5,587 nt of DNA from CAZDAW01 sp964503685 (lineage in GTDB: Bacteria > Chloroflexota > Anaerolineae > Anaerolineales > Anaerolineaceae). Numbering within the stretch: position 1 is the first letter of the stretch; every line of letters begins with the position of its first letter. The notes beneath the pieces were generated by a model. It made no database searches. It worked only from the letters and a program-made list of their open reading frames with translations, and was not told where the DNA came from. The stretch covers positions 1 to 5,587 of the forward strand of contig CAZDAW010000150.1 in assembly GCA_964503685.1 (NCBI GenBank), given 5' to 3'. Of this stretch, positions 1-5,494 are shown in pieces. A program made the position numbers and the translations under genes.

Positions 1-6
1 CTTTTT

Positions 7-18
7 CGAGGCTTTTTT
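7..18 (+). terminator. 3' half of a rho-independent terminator cut by the window edge (possible)
   Basis: CGAGGC at 7-12 is followed directly by six T residues (13-18), the usual form of the right arm and U-tract of an intrinsic terminator. The left arm (GCCTCG expected) would lie just before position 1, with CTTTTT as the loop. It would end a + strand gene located upstream. Only half is visible, so this is inference. Confidence 0.35.
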
Positions 19-27
19 GCTTCCTGT

Positions 28-48
28 TGTCCGAACTCATGTCCGAAC
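28..48. repeat. Two direct copies of TGTCCGAAC, 12-bp period
   Basis: TGTCCGAAC occurs at 28-36 and again at 40-48, separated by TCA. The pair lies 15 bp upstream of the -35 element of the tRNA promoter. Direct repeats placed this way could bind an activator or simply be a chance short duplication. I recognise no factor with this site. Confidence 0.45.
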
Positions 49-63
49 ATCAGAACGCACTAC

Positions 64-92
64 TTGACGCCGGACCGTGTTTACCGTATAAT
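64..92 (+). promoter_or_regulatory. sigma70 promoter of tRNA-Asn
   Basis: The -35 hexamer TTGACG is at 64-69, then a 17-bp spacer, then a perfect TATAAT at 87-92. This is five of six plus six of six consensus matches at ideal spacing. Transcription should begin near 99, about five bases before the mature tRNA 5' end, so only a very short 5' leader would need removal by RNase P. It is the strongest promoter in the window, as expected for a stable RNA. Confidence 0.88.
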
Positions 93-103
93 AGCGAACA
101 CGT

Positions 104-180
104 TCCTCGATAGCTCAATTCGGCAGAGCGGGCGGCTGTTAACCGCTAGGTTCCAGGTTCGAGTCCTGGTCGAGGAGCCA
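104..180 (+). tRNA. tRNA-Asn (anticodon GTT), CCA encoded
   Basis: A full cloverleaf can be drawn. The acceptor stem is 104-110 with 170-176 (seven Watson-Crick pairs), followed by discriminator G177 and an encoded CCA at 178-180. The D stem is GCTC 113-116 with GAGC 126-129. The anticodon stem is 131-135 with 143-147 (one G-U) around the loop CTGTTAA, which gives anticodon GTT (138-140) for asparagine. The T stem CCAGG 153-157 pairs with CCTGG 165-169 around TTCGAGT. The gene decodes AAC and AAU codons. It stands alone behind its own strong promoter and converges with the cob operon. I see no second copy of its 3' end in the window, so there is no sign that it has served as an integration site here. 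Confidence 0.98.
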
Positions 181-188
181 ACTTTCTC

Positions 189-219
189 AGCACCCTCAGC
201 TACGCCGGCTGAGGGTGCT
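189..219. terminator. 12-bp perfect hairpin between tRNA-Asn and cobU
   Basis: AGCACCCTCAGC (189-200) is a perfect inverted repeat of GCTGAGGGTGCT (208-219) around a 7-nt loop. It starts nine bases after the tRNA CCA end and lies 30 bases beyond the cobU stop, in the gap between convergent transcripts. Neither side has a long T-tract (only TTCAGATT follows on the + strand). It may be a bidirectional terminator, or a stem that protects RNA 3' ends while termination depends on another mechanism. Confidence 0.65.
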
Positions 220-248
220 TCAGATTAAGGCCAAAATGATCCGGAAAA

Positions 249-794
249 TTATTGTTTAATGATGAGCGGCAATCCTGCGACCATTAAAACAACCTGATCG
301 GCGATTTGCGCAAGGCGTTGGTTGGTCCGTCCTAAAAGATCACGGTACAGGCGTCCGAGAGGGTAAGGCGGCACAAGTCCCATACCAACTTCGTTGGAGA
401 CAATGATCCAATGGGTTGTTGTTTGCGCATAGGTGGAAAGCAATTCAGAGATTTCAGTATCCACGGCTTCTTGGGCTTCTGATTCTGCGCTTGATTCGGG
501 CAATGCCATGAGAATGTTGTTTACCAGTAAAGTCACACAATCCAAAAGAATAATTTGAGCGTTGTGAGAGGTTGAGCGTAAAGAAGCGCCGATCTGTCGA
601 GGCGCTTCAAGGGTCTGCCAGTGAGCGGGTCGAGAGGCCCGGTGCGCTGCGATACGGGCAGCCATTTCACTGTCGCTGGCTGTCGCAGTCGCAATATAAA
701 GCACCGCTGCAGCATTGGCCTCGGCTATTTTCTGAGCATAGGCGCTTTTACCGCTGCGCGCTCCGCCCAGAATGAGCGTCATTCTTCTATCCAT
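249..794 (-). CDS. cobU: Bifunctional adenosylcobinamide kinase / adenosylcobinamide-phosphate guanylyltransferase
   Basis: CobU phosphorylates adenosylcobinamide and then transfers GMP to it, giving AdoCbi-GDP for CobS. The 181-residue protein is of normal length. Visible motifs are the P-loop GGARSGKS (residues 10-17), RIAAHRASRPAHW with His51 at the place of the GMP-accepting histidine of Salmonella CobU, and the conserved block from SNEVGMGLVP (133-142) through the RDLLGRTNQ segment (151-159). The protein is cytosolic. It is the last gene of the operon. Two starts compete. ATG at 794 has AAAAGGAG 12 bases upstream but adds four residues (MDRR). ATG at 782 (MTLILGG) matches the family N-terminus and overlaps the upstream stop as ATGA. 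I prefer 782 on family grounds; the listed coordinate is the longer form. If the CbiR product is cobinamide phosphate, only the guanylyltransferase half may be needed during remodelling. Confidence 0.96.
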   Translation of the reverse strand: MDRRMTLILGGARSGKSAYAQKIAEANAAAVLYIATATASDSEMAARIAAHRASRPAHWQTLEAPRQIGASLRSTSHNAQIILLDCVTLLVNNILMALPESSAESEAQEAVDTEISELLSTYAQTTTHWIIVSNEVGMGLVPPYPLGRLYRDLLGRTNQRLAQIADQVVLMVAGLPLIIKQ

Positions 795-1585
795 ACCTGC
801 TTTATACTCCTTTTGAGAGCAGCCAATGAGGTTAAGAAATCATCTTCGCTGAAAACTTCTAATGTCAAAACGCCGCTGTAATCGATCTGTTTTAAATAGC
901 GGAGCACCGAATCAAGTTGATTATGGGGAGTATATTTTAACGATTGATGATCGCGATCGTTAATGCCATGAAGGTGGATCACTTTTACAGAAGGGAAAGC
1001 TTTTTTGAGATATGATACTGGATCATGGCCATCTAACCATAAATGCCCAATATCAACGCAGCGGCTGATGGATGTCTTTTCCAATACTGGATCGAGAAAA
1101 TCCAGAGGATAGCCTTCCAGGTTTTCTACTGCCAATTGCCGGGGATCTTGCACCCACTCTGATACGATTTCCAATGCACGGATGGCGTTGTTTTGCCAAC
1201 GGTTTAGCTCCATGACGGTTGCGCCGTTCTTAACTGTTTTGCCGTCAAGGTGTAAAACATAAGCCCACGGGTTGAGCGGCAATGTGCATTTGATTACCCG
1301 GTGTGCTTTGATCAATGATATATGCTGCTCATTCCCGTTCTCACCCAATTGCAGATCAAGCGGAAGATGAACGGTATAAGTCAGGTTGTTCGTTTTTGCC
1401 TGCTTAATTAGCGTGTTCAATACAATCTTATCTGGAAGATTATTAGGGCCGTCATCAATTTCGAATAGCACCAATTCAACATCATCCACTTTGCCCGATA
1501 AATAGTGGACATTTGGTAAGATGTCATCTGGGATGATGTAGGAAGTTGTTCCAATTCGAAACGGTAATTCGGGGAAGTACAGCAT
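779..1585 (-). CDS. cbiR: CbiR-like cobamide-remodelling hydrolase (AP endonuclease 2 / sugar-phosphate isomerase TIM-barrel fold)
   Basis: The 268-residue protein has the TIM-barrel features of the AP-endonuclease-2 / xylose-isomerase-like superfamily. It begins with RIGTTSYIIPDDILPNV (10-26) and also has VELVLFE (36-42) and TVHLPLDLQLG (71-81), which I recognise as typical of CbiR. Likely metal or catalytic residues are His73, His112, Glu154 (AVENLEG), Asp178 and His181 (VDIGHLWLDGHD), His204 and His206 (VIHLHG) and Glu243 (LTLEVF). Characterised CbiR (Akkermansia) cleaves cobamides in the nucleotide loop so that a different lower ligand can be attached. The place between cobS and cobU supports the same role here. 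It starts three bases after the cobS stop with no clear Shine-Dalgarno sequence, so it is probably translated by coupling, and it ends inside the cobU start region. Without the cob context it could be called only a generic TIM-barrel isomerase/epimerase. Substrate specificity is inferred. Confidence 0.82.
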   Translation of the reverse strand: MLYFPELPFRIGTTSYIIPDDILPNVHYLSGKVDDVELVLFEIDDGPNNLPDKIVLNTLIKQAKTNNLTYTVHLPLDLQLGENGNEQHISLIKAHRVIKCTLPLNPWAYVLHLDGKTVKNGATVMELNRWQNNAIRALEIVSEWVQDPRQLAVENLEGYPLDFLDPVLEKTSISRCVDIGHLWLDGHDPVSYLKKAFPSVKVIHLHGINDRDHQSLKYTPHNQLDSVLRYLKQIDYSGVLTLEVFSEDDFLTSLAALKRSIKQVWIEE

Positions 1586-1588
1586 AAT

Positions 1589-2329
1589 TTAACCAGATAG
1601 TGGAATTTGGGCGACAAATATGATCAGGATAACCAGCTCTGCCATCTCGACGGTTAATCCCAAAACATCGCCGGTGACGCCCCCCAGTTGTTTGCGCGCG
1701 ATTAAGATGATCCCAAAAGTAACCAGAAGGGCAAAACCGCCTGCCAGAAATCCGCTCCAGCCTCCAAGAATTAATAAGAGTATTGGCAATATAGCTGCAA
1801 GAACCAGCAGGCGATTGGATAAGCCTGCCGAAAAATTAGCGCCTAAACCTTCGGGCCGCGCCGAAGGCTGACGGGCAACGAGGATGATCAGCCAGCGGCT
1901 CAGGCAGGCAGCATTGAGAATTGCCAGGTAAGCGGTATTTGCCGGCAAGTAAGCCACAGCAATCACTTTGGTTGTAAGGTGGAAAATCAGACCGCACACA
2001 CCAAAGGTTCCAAGATGCGGATCTCGAAGGATTTCCAGACGTCTTTGGGGTGATGAAGCGTGAAATAACCCATCACAACAATCAGCCAATCCATCCAGAT
2101 GCAGGGCGCCGCCAAGCAATGCCCACAACGCTACACACAGGCTCGCGCTGAGTAGTGGTGGAAAGGCCATATCTACCAACCATTTTGCGCAGGCAACAAT
2201 GCCTCCAATTAAAACGCCTACCAGGGGGAACCAGACTGCCGATCGGCCCAGGTCGCCGGGTTTGATTTCCCGCGGAGAGCCGGCGGGCAGAATCGTCAGG
2301 AAGCTGATTGCCAGGCGCAGGTATTTCAT
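1589..2329 (-). CDS. cobS: Adenosylcobinamide-GDP ribazoletransferase (cobalamin synthase)
   Basis: CobS joins AdoCbi-GDP to alpha-ribazole or its 5'-phosphate, releasing GMP and completing the nucleotide loop. It is an integral inner-membrane enzyme. The 246-residue protein has the usual length and signatures: FLTILP near the N-terminus (10-15), the acidic motif HLDGLADCCDG (77-87) with Asp79, Asp83 and Asp86 as likely Mg2+ ligands, RRLEILRDPHLGTFGV (96-111), SRW (144-146), and GGVTGDVLG with downstream Glu228 and Glu231 (216-231). About six or seven hydrophobic segments are visible, roughly at 32-54, 58-75, 107-128, 132-152, 171-190, 192-210 and 228-242. Its ATG overlaps the cobT stop as ATGA. 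A GGAG lies 13 bases upstream, too far to be strong, so coupling to cobT translation is likely. Confidence 0.97.
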   Translation of the reverse strand: MKYLRLAISFLTILPAGSPREIKPGDLGRSAVWFPLVGVLIGGIVACAKWLVDMAFPPLLSASLCVALWALLGGALHLDGLADCCDGLFHASSPQRRLEILRDPHLGTFGVCGLIFHLTTKVIAVAYLPANTAYLAILNAACLSRWLIILVARQPSARPEGLGANFSAGLSNRLLVLAAILPILLLILGGWSGFLAGGFALLVTFGIILIARKQLGGVTGDVLGLTVEMAELVILIIFVAQIPLSG

Positions 2330-3366
2330 ATTCGGTCGCTCACTCCGGCTTCGGAAAAAGTTGCCATTTCGTTCAGGGTACGAACAGCAGCTTCAATCAG
2401 ATGAAAGGCAAGAACTGCGCCAGTGCCTTCGCCGAGGCGTAAATCCAGGAGAAAGAGCGGTTTTAGCCCTATTCGTTCGAGGATTGCCGCATGGCCGACT
2501 TCGACCGATTGGTGCGATGCAATGAGATATGGTTTGACTTGAGGTACCAGTTCCGCGGCAATCAAAGCAGCAGCGCCGGAGATGAAGCCATCAATAACCA
2601 CCGGAATACGTTTAGCGGCCGCGCCCAGAATCACCCCTACCAGGCCGGCGATTTCGAAACCACCCACTTTTGATAATACATCCAAGGGATCACCGGGATT
2701 AGGTCGGTTGATTTCGAGAGCCTGTTCAATAACAGTGATTTTGTGAGACAATTTGGCGTCATCCAGACCGGCGCCGCGTCCGGTTACCTGCCTGACAGGT
2801 AAACCAGTGAACACCGCAGCAATTGCAGCAGATGGAGTTGTGTTACCGATGCCCATTTCACCTGTCGCAACCAGGTTTAATCCCTGAACAATTTCAGCCT
2901 CTACCACATCGAACCCAACCTGGATGGCAGCCTCGGCTTGCTGGCGGGTCATAGCAGGACCTTTTGCCATGTTTTGGGTTCCGCGAGCCAGTTTTCGAGA
3001 GATCAGTCCTGGCATGGGATCAAAGTCAGCAGCAACACCGATATCGACCACGGCGACACGGGCGCCTGCCTGACGCGCTAAAACGTTAATAGCGGCTCCT
3101 CCCTTTAAAAAATTCAGCACCATCTGATGGGTAACTTCGGAGGGATAAGCGCACACGTTTTCTGCTGTAATACCGTGATCGCCTGCCATAACGATAACCG
3201 CTTTTTGGGAAACAGATGGGACGGGGCAGCCTGTCACTGCGGCTATCTGGATAGCGATTTCTTCCAGTCGGCCCAGGCTTCCGGCTGGTTTGGTGAGAAT
3301 TGCCTGGCGGTCATGCGCAGCGTTTTCAGCTTCAACGCTGAGAGGGGGAATCGTTGGAAGAATCAA
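2326..3366 (-). CDS. cobT: Nicotinate-nucleotide--dimethylbenzimidazole phosphoribosyltransferase
   Basis: CobT moves the phosphoribosyl group from nicotinate mononucleotide to a lower-ligand base, giving the alpha-riboside 5'-phosphate that CobS attaches. The 346-residue length is typical. Visible motifs are LTKPAGSLGRLEE (24-36), MAGDHGI (60-66), AYPSEVT (73-79), GGAAINVLAR (89-98), GEMGIGNTT (169-177), TGRGAGLDD (195-203), VGGFEIAGL (234-242), VIDGFISGAAAL (257-268), SHQSVEVGH (284-292) and LRLGEGTGA (309-317), where Glu313 matches the catalytic glutamate. The start is TTG at 3366, backed by AGGAG at 3376-3380 with 9-nt spacing; no ATG lies nearby in frame. It is the first gene of the operon, behind a long structured leader. 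The base it activates in vivo (dimethylbenzimidazole, adenine or another) cannot be told from the sequence. Confidence 0.97.
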   Translation of the reverse strand: MILPTIPPLSVEAENAAHDRQAILTKPAGSLGRLEEIAIQIAAVTGCPVPSVSQKAVIVMAGDHGITAENVCAYPSEVTHQMVLNFLKGGAAINVLARQAGARVAVVDIGVAADFDPMPGLISRKLARGTQNMAKGPAMTRQQAEAAIQVGFDVVEAEIVQGLNLVATGEMGIGNTTPSAAIAAVFTGLPVRQVTGRGAGLDDAKLSHKITVIEQALEINRPNPGDPLDVLSKVGGFEIAGLVGVILGAAAKRIPVVIDGFISGAAALIAAELVPQVKPYLIASHQSVEVGHAAILERIGLKPLFLLDLRLGEGTGAVLAFHLIEAAVRTLNEMATFSEAGVSDRI

Positions 3367-3389
3367 ATTTGCTGTCTCCTGAAAATTTG
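3364..3389 (-). promoter_or_regulatory. cobT ribosome-binding site inside a 7-bp hairpin
   Basis: On the minus strand CAAATTT (3389-3383) pairs perfectly with AAATTTG (3370-3364) around a 12-nt loop. The loop contains the Shine-Dalgarno AGGAG (3380-3376), and the stem contains the TTG start codon (3366-3364). The stem has six A-T pairs and one G-C pair, so it is only moderately stable. The sequence shows the pairing; a control function is inferred. Confidence 0.5.
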
Positions 3390-3470
3390 GAATGATATTT
3401 TTTTTGTGTATTTAATTTAACGTCAATTCGGGGTAACTCATACGTTATAAATTTTGCTGATATTGTGAAG

Positions 3471-3629
3471 GGGCAGAGCGACTGACATCGGACCCAAAGG
3501 GAAAGCGATCTCTTTCAAGGGATAAGAGAGACTGCTTCGCCTTCAAGGAGAAATCACAGTGGCAAAAACCGGTAATTTTTCCTGATCCCGAACTTACGTT
3601 AAATTATAAAATATCAAAATATCTGCAAC
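3471..3629 (-). ncRNA. Structured cobT leader with B12-box-like 3' element (candidate divergent cobalamin riboswitch)
   Basis: The cobT 5' leader is over 200 nt long. On the minus strand, 3488-3471 reads ATGTCAGTCGCTCTGCCC and matches the B12-box consensus rAGYCMGgAgaCCkGCcd at 12 of 18 places, including GYCMG and CkGCC. Upstream, GCCACTGTGA (3563-3554) resembles the conserved GCCACTGTnA of cobalamin riboswitches. Between them is a long hairpin: 3547-3534 pairs with 3506-3493, with four G-U wobbles and one C-C mismatch, and is capped by TCTCTT/AAGAGA (3529-3524 with 3514-3509). The wobbles fold better as minus-strand RNA. GCAGA (3626-3622) could close the domain by pairing with TCTGC (3477-3473). 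Against a standard riboswitch, the GGGAA..GGTG..CCC core is not convincing; only GGGATCAGG (3588-3580) resembles it. B12-responsive control fits the cob operon but is inferred. Confidence 0.42.
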
Positions 3630-3635
3630 TCAAAA

Positions 3636-3644
3636 ATTATACCA
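3636..3644 (-). promoter_or_regulatory. Extended -10 promoter of the cob operon
   Basis: TGGTATAAT on the minus strand is a perfect TATAAT (3641-3636) with the TGn extension. The -35 position (3664-3659, TCCAAT) is poor, which is common for extended -10 promoters. Transcription would start near 3629, giving a leader of about 263 nt before cobT. A second, weaker candidate is TTGAGT (3633-3628) with TATAAT (3608-3603) at a 19-bp spacing, which would start near 3596 and drop the possible closing stem of the leader. Confidence 0.5.
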
Positions 3645-3683
3645 GCGCCGTTATATTTATTGGATAGAAAGTATCTGCAGAAT

Positions 3684-3735
3684 TTAAAAAACAAGAGATG
3701 GCGACAATCATCGTGCAAAAAGGCCATCTTTTGTT
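3684..3735 (-). terminator. Rho-independent terminator of dnaA
   Basis: In minus-strand RNA, 3735-3723 pairs with 3702-3690 over 13 positions with one A-C mismatch, around a 20-nt loop. The core AGATGGC/GCCATCT is perfect, and the stem runs into T residues (GTTTTTTAAATT). It lies about 50 bases past the dnaA stop and before the cob promoter, separating the two units. The long loop lowers confidence. A small GC-rich element followed by six T residues at about 3768-3750 on the same strand is a weaker alternative. Confidence 0.55.
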
Positions 3736-3786
3736 GAGCGCTTATGAATAAAAAAGCGGCGCTGCGCAGTTAAAAATAAAACAGGT

Positions 3787-5142
3787 CTAGACAGCCAGGT
3801 GACTTACCCCAAAGAGTTGTTCGCGAATATTAACAATTTTGCGGCGTAAGCGATCGTCTCTTTCGAGCAAGTCGGCGATTTTATCACAGGCGTACATAAC
3901 CGTTGTGTGATCGCGCCCCCCTAGTGCATCGCCAATTTGAGGCAGCGATATATTTGCGTCCTCGCGCAGCATATACATGGCAACCTGGCGGGGCAATGCC
4001 ACGTCGCGTGAACGATCACGCCCTAACATCTCTTTTGGGTCAACGCCAAAGGCCACTGCAACTGCCTTGATGACATGTTCAGGAGCAACCTGGTGTTTGT
4101 GAGGGAGCAAGTCTGCCAGCGCCGATTCGACCAGTTGAGGCGTCAAAGGCAAGCCGCTCAGATCTGAGAATGCCAGAACCCGGTTCAGGGCGCCTTCCAG
4201 TTCGCGAATATTGGATTGCACTCTGCGAGCTATCACATAGAGGATATCTTCAGGCACTTCACGGCCGGCGCGCTCTGCTTTGGTGTGTAGAATTGCCAGG
4301 CGAGTTTCCAGGTCGGGCGGCTGGATATCGGCAATCAGCCCCCATTCAACCCGTGAACGTAAACGTTCTTCAAGGTTAACCAGAGATTTTGGAGGTCGGT
4401 CCGATGTGATAACAATTTGTTTGTCTTGCCCATGAAGCGTGTTGAATGTGTGGAAGAATTCTTCCTGGGTTTGCTCTTTGTTGGCGATAAATTGGATATC
4501 ATCAAGAAGCAGGATGTCGATCCGACGATATTTATCGCGAAATGCCTGACTGGTATGGGCGCGGATGCTGTTGATGAAGTCGTTGGTAAACTCTTCAGAG
4601 GAAACGTATAGAACTTGCAGATTGCGGTTTCTATATGCATTCCCAATAGCGTGGAGCAGATGTGTCTTGCCCAGACCAACGCCGCCATAGAGGAATAATG
4701 GATTGTAGGCTCTGGCGGGGTTTTCTGCCACGGCCATGCATGCAGCATGAGCCAATCGATTACCGGCGCCAACCACGAAGTTCTCAAATGTATAACGGTT
4801 ATTGACCGACAACAATTCCCCGCCCTTCTGGTTTGTAGTATGCGCTGCTTCCACCGACTCGTCATCCTCGATAGATTCGGCGAGGGGAATGCCATCTTTT
4901 TGAAGAACGATGAATTGAACTGATACTGATCGATTCATGCTGCCGGTTAATAGTTTTGCAACTGTACTGGAAAGACGACTTTCGAGCCAGTCTCGTGCAT
5001 AAGCGTTTTGCACGCCGATTATGAAATTGCCATCCTCGCAAGAAACCAGTTCTGTATTACGCACCCAGGTATCAAAAGCGGGTTTTGGCATTTCCATTTG
5101 AAGTTGTCCTAATGTAGCTTGCCAGGCAGATTCTGCGTTCAT
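3787..5142 (-). CDS. dnaA: Chromosomal replication initiator protein DnaA
   Basis: DnaA binds origin DnaA boxes, opens the duplex as an ATP-bound oligomer and helps load the replicative helicase. The 451-residue protein is complete. Domain I is about 1-80 (AWQATLGQLQMEMPKPAFDTWV). A short acidic linker, domain II, is about 81-112. The AAA+ domain III runs from about 113 to 345, with Walker A GGVGLGKTH (153-161), Walker B LLLDDIQF (211-218), sensor 1 TSDRPP (246-251), the box VII arginine Arg264 in RLRSRVEWG, and sensor 2 SNIRELEGAL with Arg313. Domain IV ends in a DnaA signature (385-423) with GGRDHTTV (408-415) as the DNA-binding segment. ATG at 5142 has GGAGAAGG seven bases upstream (5157-5150). 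dnaN does not follow downstream; the next genes are cobT-cobS-cbiR-cobU in the same orientation, behind a terminator and a separate promoter. Confidence 0.99.
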   Translation of the reverse strand: MNAESAWQATLGQLQMEMPKPAFDTWVRNTELVSCEDGNFIIGVQNAYARDWLESRLSSTVAKLLTGSMNRSVSVQFIVLQKDGIPLAESIEDDESVEAAHTTNQKGGELLSVNNRYTFENFVVGAGNRLAHAACMAVAENPARAYNPLFLYGGVGLGKTHLLHAIGNAYRNRNLQVLYVSSEEFTNDFINSIRAHTSQAFRDKYRRIDILLLDDIQFIANKEQTQEEFFHTFNTLHGQDKQIVITSDRPPKSLVNLEERLRSRVEWGLIADIQPPDLETRLAILHTKAERAGREVPEDILYVIARRVQSNIRELEGALNRVLAFSDLSGLPLTPQLVESALADLLPHKHQVAPEHVIKAVAVAFGVDPKEMLGRDRSRDVALPRQVAMYMLREDANISLPQIGDALGGRDHTTVMYACDKIADLLERDDRLRRKIVNIREQLFGVSHLAV

Positions 5143-5201
5143 GTGCTTGCCTTCTCCATAGATAAAAATTTTTAATTCATGCCATGATATTGATGCGCGA
5201 T

Positions 5202-5231
5202 CTTATAATGCACCAACGAGCGCAGGAGCAA
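5202..5231 (-). promoter_or_regulatory. Candidate dnaA promoter
   Basis: On the minus strand TTGCTC (5231-5226) is followed after 18 bp by TATAAG (5207-5202), with three of six and five of six consensus matches. Transcription would start near 5195 and leave a leader of about 53 nt with the GGAGAAGG ribosome-binding site. TATAAG also occurs at 5249-5244 but has no recognisable -35. No DnaA box overlaps either, so classic DnaA autoregulation is not visible. Confidence 0.35.
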
Positions 5232-5312
5232 ATTAATTTTGGCCTTATACAATTATGTTCCACCATTAACGTTTACTGCGTGGAGGATGAGCCCCCAGTC
5301 GAGCTAGTATAA

Positions 5313-5494
5313 CTCGTTTGCTATCACTGTCAGGATTCTAGCAAAGTTTATTGATTCAAACAATAGGTATACCCTACGCTATCCTAAAAAAAGTGCATTC
5401 TTTAAGATTCAAAACCTTAAAAAATTGTTTGAGACTATCACCCTAAAATTATACCTAGAACAAACTTTTCCGTTGAGATATTGGGGGTGTACAA
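5313..5494. other. AT-rich dnaA-upstream segment with short direct repeats (possible replication origin)
   Basis: This stretch holds no convincing gene. It lies next to dnaA, where many bacteria keep oriC, and is rich in A and T. Short words recur in one orientation. CTATC occurs at 5321, 5379, 5435 and (just beyond) 5532. GATTC occurs at 5334, 5353, 5406 and (beyond) 5518 and 5557. GATTCAAA is present twice (5353 and 5406), and GGTATAC occurs at 5366 and 5497. I found no TTATCCACA-type DnaA box or close variant on either strand, so an origin role rests on position alone. Confidence 0.25.
5425..5455 (+). promoter_or_regulatory. Weak candidate promoter upstream of the right-edge peptide
   Basis: TTGTTT (5425-5430) and TATACC (5450-5455) on the + strand match the two hexamers at four of six and four of six places, but the 19-bp spacing is long. 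A start near 5462 would give a leader of about 33 nt to the ATG at 5495. Confidence 0.22.

Noticed and set aside
104..180. tRNA-Asn as an integration site for a mobile element
   Set aside because: tRNA 3' ends are common attachment sites, but there is no integrase, no duplicated tRNA end and no foreign-looking gene in the window.
621..881. + strand open frame over the cobU/cbiR junction
   Set aside because: It is antisense to two well-supported genes and has no recognisable protein features.
3398..3405. T8 run on the + strand as a + strand terminator
   Set aside because: The only nearby stem (3364-3370 with 3383-3389) is almost all A-T and ends nine bases before the run, and no + strand gene ends there.
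3698..3751. 17-codon + strand frame starting MATIIVQKG
   Set aside because: It coincides with the dnaA terminator hairpin, lacks a good ribosome-binding site and is very short.
4335..4895. Long minus-strand open frame (186 codons) in the middle of dnaA
   Set aside because: It is out of frame with dnaA, has no family character, and dnaA itself is intact and fully explains the region.
5244..5252. TTATACAAT as a DnaA box
   Set aside because: It differs from TTATNCACA at several of the essential last positions and has no neighbouring copies.
5193..5312. 39-codon + strand frame (MRDLIMHQRAQEQ...)
   Set aside because: It has no ribosome-binding site, overlaps the candidate dnaA promoter, and its composition is unremarkable. 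It is probably a chance frame.
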